Source of the DNA: Lachnospiraceae bacterium
GTDB lineage: Bacteria > Bacillota > Clostridia > Lachnospirales > Lachnospiraceae
Length of the DNA stretch: 64,000 nt
Direction: 5' to 3'
NCBI GenBank assembly: GCA_017416465.1
Contig: JAFQCK010000131.1
Coordinates: forward strand, 1-64,000
The notes below the pieces were generated by a model, which ran no database searches, had not been told where the DNA came from, and saw only the letters and a list, made by a program, of their open reading frames with translations. A program made the translations under genes and the position numbers. Of the stretch, positions 60,070 to 64,000 are shown piece after piece. Every line of letters begins with the position of its first letter. Positions within the stretch are counted from its first letter, which is position 1.

Positions 60070-63000
60070 ATGTCTAAAAAAATAAAGAATAACTGTGTTA
60101 TAGAATTTATATCTAAGCATAAGATATTATTTTTATGTATTTCTATTTGTGTGGCGATTGTGTGTTCACTACCGTTTGTTATAAATAATGTTGGAGCAGA
60201 GGAAAAGACAGCAGATGAAGTGTTTGTAAAAAAGGATTCATCTATGGCTAATTCTGAAGCTAATCCATACATATTAGACAGTGTTGATGATTTTATATTA
60301 TTACAGGAATTTACAAAGACTAATGACTGTAATGGTCTTTACTTTGAGGTTGGTAATACACTTAAGAATAATAAACTTACATATTCAGAAGAAGAGGAAG
60401 ATGAAGAGGGGTCTGAACTGGGTGGAGTAGTATATAATCTTAATCTTGTAGGGACTTTGGTTTTAAAAGATGGTTCTAAAACAGAGTTTATGGGAATTGG
60501 ACAGAATTTTAGACAGCCTTTCAGAGGTAATATTATGTTTAGTGGTATTACCATTAGACTTGATACACCATTATTTTGTTTTGTTGCATCAGGTGCATCT
60601 ATTGAAGAGGTAAATGTTTTTGGAAAAATAAGACCTGATAAGATGAATACTTTTATAGGGAATAATCCTACTGTTGGAACACTTGCGGGGATGGCAATAC
60701 TTGACAGTGCTGTAAAAAGTCTTGATATATCAACTGTAAGTGTATCTAATAAGACAACTGTTTATGGTGGTGCAAAACCTGCAGGTGGATTAATTGGAAC
60801 AGTAATTGCAGACCCAAGACAACAGAGAACGGACTTTTATATATCAGATACAACAAAAAATAAAACAAACTCTTCAAGTATGTTTAATATTAATCTTAAT
60901 GGAATAACAGTAACTGATGATGTATATGTTATGTCAGAAGGTACGGGAACAAATAACTATACATCATTTTCAGACCTGACTAAAGGAAATTTACATAGTA
61001 ATTTTACTGCTGATTGTGGTGGGGTGATTGGAACAGTTACAACAACCGCACAATATGTAAATGTTAATTTTTCAGGGACAACGCTGGTAAAAGGAAGAGC
61101 TGAGAATACAAAAAATGCTTGCGGAGGTGTTATTGGATTTATTTATTCAAAAACATGTGTTAAGTTTGATGGTGATGTAGATGTTTCGGGGATAACAGCT
61201 CTTATATCAAATGGAACCGGTAATCAGGCTGGTAATGGATATGTTATAGGTTCAATGTATTATGAAACACTTGCATATATTACTCCGGGATATTCTATAA
61301 AAAGACCTGTTAATGATGAACTGAAAAAATCTAACGAAGTAGGTCTTACATCAAGTAGCGTTAGCGGACAGATATTTAAGAATACAAATGAGACATTATT
61401 TGATAAAAATTCTGCCATAATAGAAGGAAACGGAACCGATGATTCTCCTTATATAATTGATAGTATTGATGATATGGAAAGACTTTCGGCATATCTTTGT
61501 TCAGAGGGAACTTTTGGTTCATGGTATGTTGAAGATTTAAGAGATGCGAATAATAGAGGGTATGAGAGTTATGATACATGGTTCAATCTGCCGGATACTA
61601 TCCTTTATGCTTCTAAAACAAATATTTTAAATCATATAAGGTCTGCTACATATCAAATATCAGTTGATTTGGATTTATCATCAAGAGGAATTGAAAAACT
61701 TAACAGAAGAATGGCAGGAGCTTTTCAGGGTTCTATTATAGGACTTGAAGGTTCATATAAAGATGGAAATGCTTACCCAACTATTGAGCAGAATATTGAT
61801 GGTTATAATCAATATGTTGCTTTTATTCCATATGCTCAAGGTAACAGAATTGCGGCTACGGATACAACACCTGCTTATTCAAAATCTTTGGTTTTTAAAG
61901 ATTTCAGATTTGAAGGCAAAGTATCGGGTGCATATAATGTATATGGATTGATTTATGACTATTCTAATAATAATTCTTATTATTCCGGAGTGAAATTTGA
62001 CAATATTGAGATGAATGTAGAATTAGAAGCTAAAGAAGCTAATGCTACTTCAATAGCAGGATTTATTGGATTGGCAAAAAATCACACTGTCACAAATGAT
62101 ATAGATAGTGATATTGTATATGATTTCACAGACATTAAATTTAATGGAAAGTTAATTACAAATAGTAGTCCGAGCGTAGGTTATGGAGCTGGTCTTATTG
62201 CGTATCTGTATGCTTCAGGAAATAATATGAAAAGTGTTGAAAGTGATAGACACTTTTTAAAAGTTAATATAAATGGTTACGATTTTACAAGTGAAAATGT
62301 ATCATCTTCATCTAACAATGCAATGAGAATAGTTTCGACAATAGCTTATATTTTACATCAGAATAATGTGGGTACAAGTTCTAAAACAGTTGCAGCTATA
62401 CCTGTTAAAATATATAACAGACCTGTTGTTAGTATGAATGACATAAATATACATGATTCAAACTTCATAAATGGCGAAAGTCATACTGAAACGATGGCAG
62501 GTGTGTTAGGTTATAGTTGGCAATATGCAGATATTAAAATTAATGAATTAAATATCAGTAATGTTAAGTATGATTTGAATAAAGGATATGGACATTTTTT
62601 GATAACAAGTGTAACAGGCAGTTTTTTGGAAATTGACGGACTTAGATATGATAATATAAAGATATATAAAGAAAAGGGTGCGAATGAAAACTTTACTATA
62701 GGTACATTAATAAGTAATGCTAATGATGCTGTGGTTACTTTAAAAGATTATTTTGTAAGTAATTCTACTATTTATCTTGAGGTTAGTAATTATATCAGGA
62801 TAAGCGAAACTGTTATGACTAATAATACAAGTAATACAACATATGGATATCATTACAGAGGACTTTTTAGCATTGAAGGCAATGATAAAGCCGGAAAAAC
62901 TTATGATGCAGTTAATACGTATGATAAACAGTTTAAATACACTGATTTGCTTGGCACGGAAGATTATTCATCATCTTTATGGACTTCACAATCGGGACAT

Positions 63001-64000
63001 GTTTCGTATAATGCTGTATCTAATATGAATGGTAAATATATATGTGGAAAAGGGACTAAAGATGACCCGTTTATAATTGATGATGAAGCAAAGCTTACTT
63101 TGTTTTCTAACGCTGTATCGGGAAATACTTCAATTGAATATTATTTAAAATATTATTCTGATATTGAAGAGATTTTATCAGATGAAGATGTTTTAAAAGA
63201 CGAAGAGATTTTATCAGAGGCAGATGTGAATAATTTAAGCTGGGTAGATAGATACGCACTTTTTTATAAAAGGATAATTACCGGATATTATGTATTTGCA
63301 AAGGATATGGATTTGACGTACCACTCATATTACCCTGCGTTTAATTGTACAGGTAATTATTATGGATTCGATGCTTATGAATATAGTGGTAATCCTTCTT
63401 TAACGGAGGATGATTTAAAGATGTATGCATCAAGTGCTATCTTAGCACTTGAAGATGGAATTTCATCTAATGGAATAAATTCGGAAATAGCAGTATTATA
63501 TAAGCCGGAGATACATTTTGCAGCTGATAAGGTGGCAGAAGGTATAAGGGGCATTACTGTTGCAAGTACTGCTAACGGAACATCTCCAACAGCAACTTAT
63601 GGTATGCATCTAAAACTTCATGGAGGATTATTTGATACAATTTTAGGATATAAGGGTGCTAACTATCAAAGAGGTAATGTTAATATAAGTAATATTAAGT
63701 TATCAGGAGTTGCTTCAGGAAGATATCTTAGAGGTGGCAGTCTCCTAATATCGGGTTATGGATACTCGGCAATTAAAAATGCTAAAGTAAATATAAGCAA
63801 TATTGATTTTCAGAATGCAATGATAATTCAGGGAAGTGCAGTAGGAACTAATTCTACTACACAGGCAGACGGATTATTAATAGAATCTATAGAGAATAGT
63901 GAGGTTAACATTACAGGTGTTAAGATACTTACAGATGCGTTGGGGAATGCTAATGTAAGAGCAAGTGCTTTAATAGGATATCAGACAGGGAGTAGCAGTA
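60070..64000 (+). CDS. Giant secreted repeat protein, C-terminus beyond the window
   Basis: The frame is open from ATG 60070 (GAGGA seven bases upstream) to the window end, 1310 residues and continuing; an in-frame ATG at 60028 behind AGAGGA would add 14. A signal peptide (HKILFLCISICVAIVCSLPF) ends near VGA. The mature part is Asn-, Ser-, Thr- and Gly-rich beta-type sequence with repeated G-G-V/L-I-G motifs like GLUG modules. A larger unit recurs: NPYILDSVDDF, GNGTDDSPYIIDSIDDM and GKGTKDDPFIIDDEAKL, about 400-550 residues apart. It resembles long right-handed beta-helix adhesins. No anchor motif can be seen because the end is missing. Confidence 0.88.
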   Translation, partial: MSKKIKNNCVIEFISKHKILFLCISICVAIVCSLPFVINNVGAEEKTADEVFVKKDSSMANSEANPYILDSVDDFILLQEFTKTNDCNGLYFEVGNTLKNNKLTYSEEEEDEEGSELGGVVYNLNLVGTLVLKDGSKTEFMGIGQNFRQPFRGNIMFSGITIRLDTPLFCFVASGASIEEVNVFGKIRPDKMNTFIGNNPTVGTLAGMAILDSAVKSLDISTVSVSNKTTVYGGAKPAGGLIGTVIADPRQQRTDFYISDTTKNKTNSSSMFNINLNGITVTDDVYVMSEGTGTNNYTSFSDLTKGNLHSNFTADCGGVIGTVTTTAQYVNVNFSGTTLVKGRAENTKNACGGVIGFIYSKTCVKFDGDVDVSGITALISNGTGNQAGNGYVIGSMYYETLAYITPGYSIKRPVNDELKKSNEVGLTSSSVSGQIFKNTNETLFDKNSAIIEGNGTDDSPYIIDSIDDMERLSAYLCSEGTFGSWYVEDLRDANNRGYESYDTWFNLPDTILYASKTNILNHIRSATYQISVDLDLSSRGIEKLNRRMAGAFQGSIIGLEGSYKDGNAYPTIEQNIDGYNQYVAFIPYAQGNRIAATDTTPAYSKSLVFKDFRFEGKVSGAYNVYGLIYDYSNNNSYYSGVKFDNIEMNVELEAKEANATSIAGFIGLAKNHTVTNDIDSDIVYDFTDIKFNGKLITNSSPSVGYGAGLIAYLYASGNNMKSVESDRHFLKVNINGYDFTSENVSSSSNNAMRIVSTIAYILHQNNVGTSSKTVAAIPVKIYNRPVVSMNDINIHDSNFINGESHTETMAGVLGYSWQYADIKINELNISNVKYDLNKGYGHFLITSVTGSFLEIDGLRYDNIKIYKEKGANENFTIGTLISNANDAVVTLKDYFVSNSTIYLEVSNYIRISETVMTNNTSNTTYGYHYRGLFSIEGNDKAGKTYDAVNTYDKQFKYTDLLGTEDYSSSLWTSQSGHVSYNAVSNMNGKYICGKGTKDDPFIIDDEAKLTLFSNAVSGNTSIEYYLKYYSDIEEILSDEDVLKDEEILSEADVNNLSWVDRYALFYKRIITGYYVFAKDMDLTYHSYYPAFNCTGNYYGFDAYEYSGNPSLTEDDLKMYASSAILALEDGISSNGINSEIAVLYKPEIHFAADKVAEGIRGITVASTANGTSPTATYGMHLKLHGGLFDTILGYKGANYQRGNVNISNIKLSGVASGRYLRGGSLLISGYGYSAIKNAKVNISNIDFQNAMIIQGSAVGTNSTTQADGLLIESIENSEVNITGVKILTDALGNANVRASALIGYQTGSSS

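Noticed and set aside
1-64000. tRNA, rRNA, tmRNA or SRP RNA genes
   Set aside because: I looked for conserved T-loop and rRNA stretches in the gaps and saw none; a covariance scan would settle this.

Overview
The window comes from a low-GC (about 30 percent by eye), Gram-positive, anaerobic Clostridia genome, most likely a Lachnospiraceae-type gut bacterium. The signs are the conserved Firmicutes order ylxM-ffh-rpsP-khpA-rimM-trmD-rplS-lepB-rbgA-rnhB, a monomeric [FeFe] hydrogenase with several ferredoxin clusters, the sporulation and germination genes spoIVA and gerW with a CwlC-like amidase and a SpoVB-like flippase, strong AGGAGG-type ribosome binding sites with some TTG and GTG starts, and corrinoid-dependent methionine synthesis. 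Nearly everything reads left to right. I see no rRNA, tRNA, CRISPR array, intact insertion sequence or prophage.

Layout. 1-2.4 kb: a partial reverse-strand gene, a 630-base leader with unusual phased and 33-base repeats, and a DUF4143-type AAA ATPase. 2.4-9.1 kb: SRP, ribosome biogenesis and tRNA modification genes, driven from a promoter flanked by two identical-geometry dyads. 9.1-17 kb: an orphan FliK-like/FlhB-C-terminal-like pair, yraN, pgeF, a PDZ-radical SAM (DUF512) protein, der, plsY and gpsA. 17-28.8 kb: a MalT/LuxR-type regulator, a DUF2442 protein, the hydrogenase, spoIVA, a purine permease, a membrane-anchored MutS-like ATPase, a cytoplasmic subtilase, a double-OB SSB-like protein and a corrinoid adenosyltransferase. 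28.9-31 kb: a lysine riboswitch with terminator, then dapA-dapB. 31-38 kb: an Asn-rich lipoprotein with 11-residue repeats, lgt (reverse), the amidase with SPOR domain, a HAD phosphatase, two unrecognised proteins, a DUF2953 protein, gerW and a 45-residue membrane protein. 37.5-44.4 kb: a stand-alone MetH activation protein, metH, an RluF-type pseudouridine synthase, ligA and metA. 44.7-51 kb: a small antitoxin-like protein, the flippase, cysteine desulfurase plus mnmA, a dCache sensor with no output domain and a PHP histidinol phosphatase. 51-57.7 kb: lower glycolysis (gap, pgk, tpiA, gpmI) and a DUF368 undecaprenyl-phosphate transporter. 57.7-64 kb: unrecognised small proteins, a CPBP-family membrane protease and the first 1310 residues of a giant secreted repeat protein that runs off the window.

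How the genes join up: metA, metH, the separate MetH reactivation protein and the corrinoid adenosyltransferase form a methionine/B12 set. The dap genes feed lysine and DAP for wall and spore cortex. The cysteine desulfurase supplies sulfur to MnmA. SpoIVA, GerW, the amidase and possibly the flippase mark an endospore former.

The least explained material is mostly non-coding. It includes a promoter bracketed by twin GTCAAG-N8-CTTGAC dyads; five CATAAA motifs spaced 10, 11, 10 and 11 bases; long nested palindromes (8.1 kb, 20.0 kb, 52.3 kb); a dispersed 15-base repeat, GGCTCTGAACAGTTA, found three times; and stems that bury ribosome binding sites or starts (spoIVA, the lipoprotein, the small membrane protein). 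A duplicated and inverted pgk 3' tail could form alternative hairpins before tpiA. All structural RNA statements come from reading complementarity by eye, not from folding calculations.
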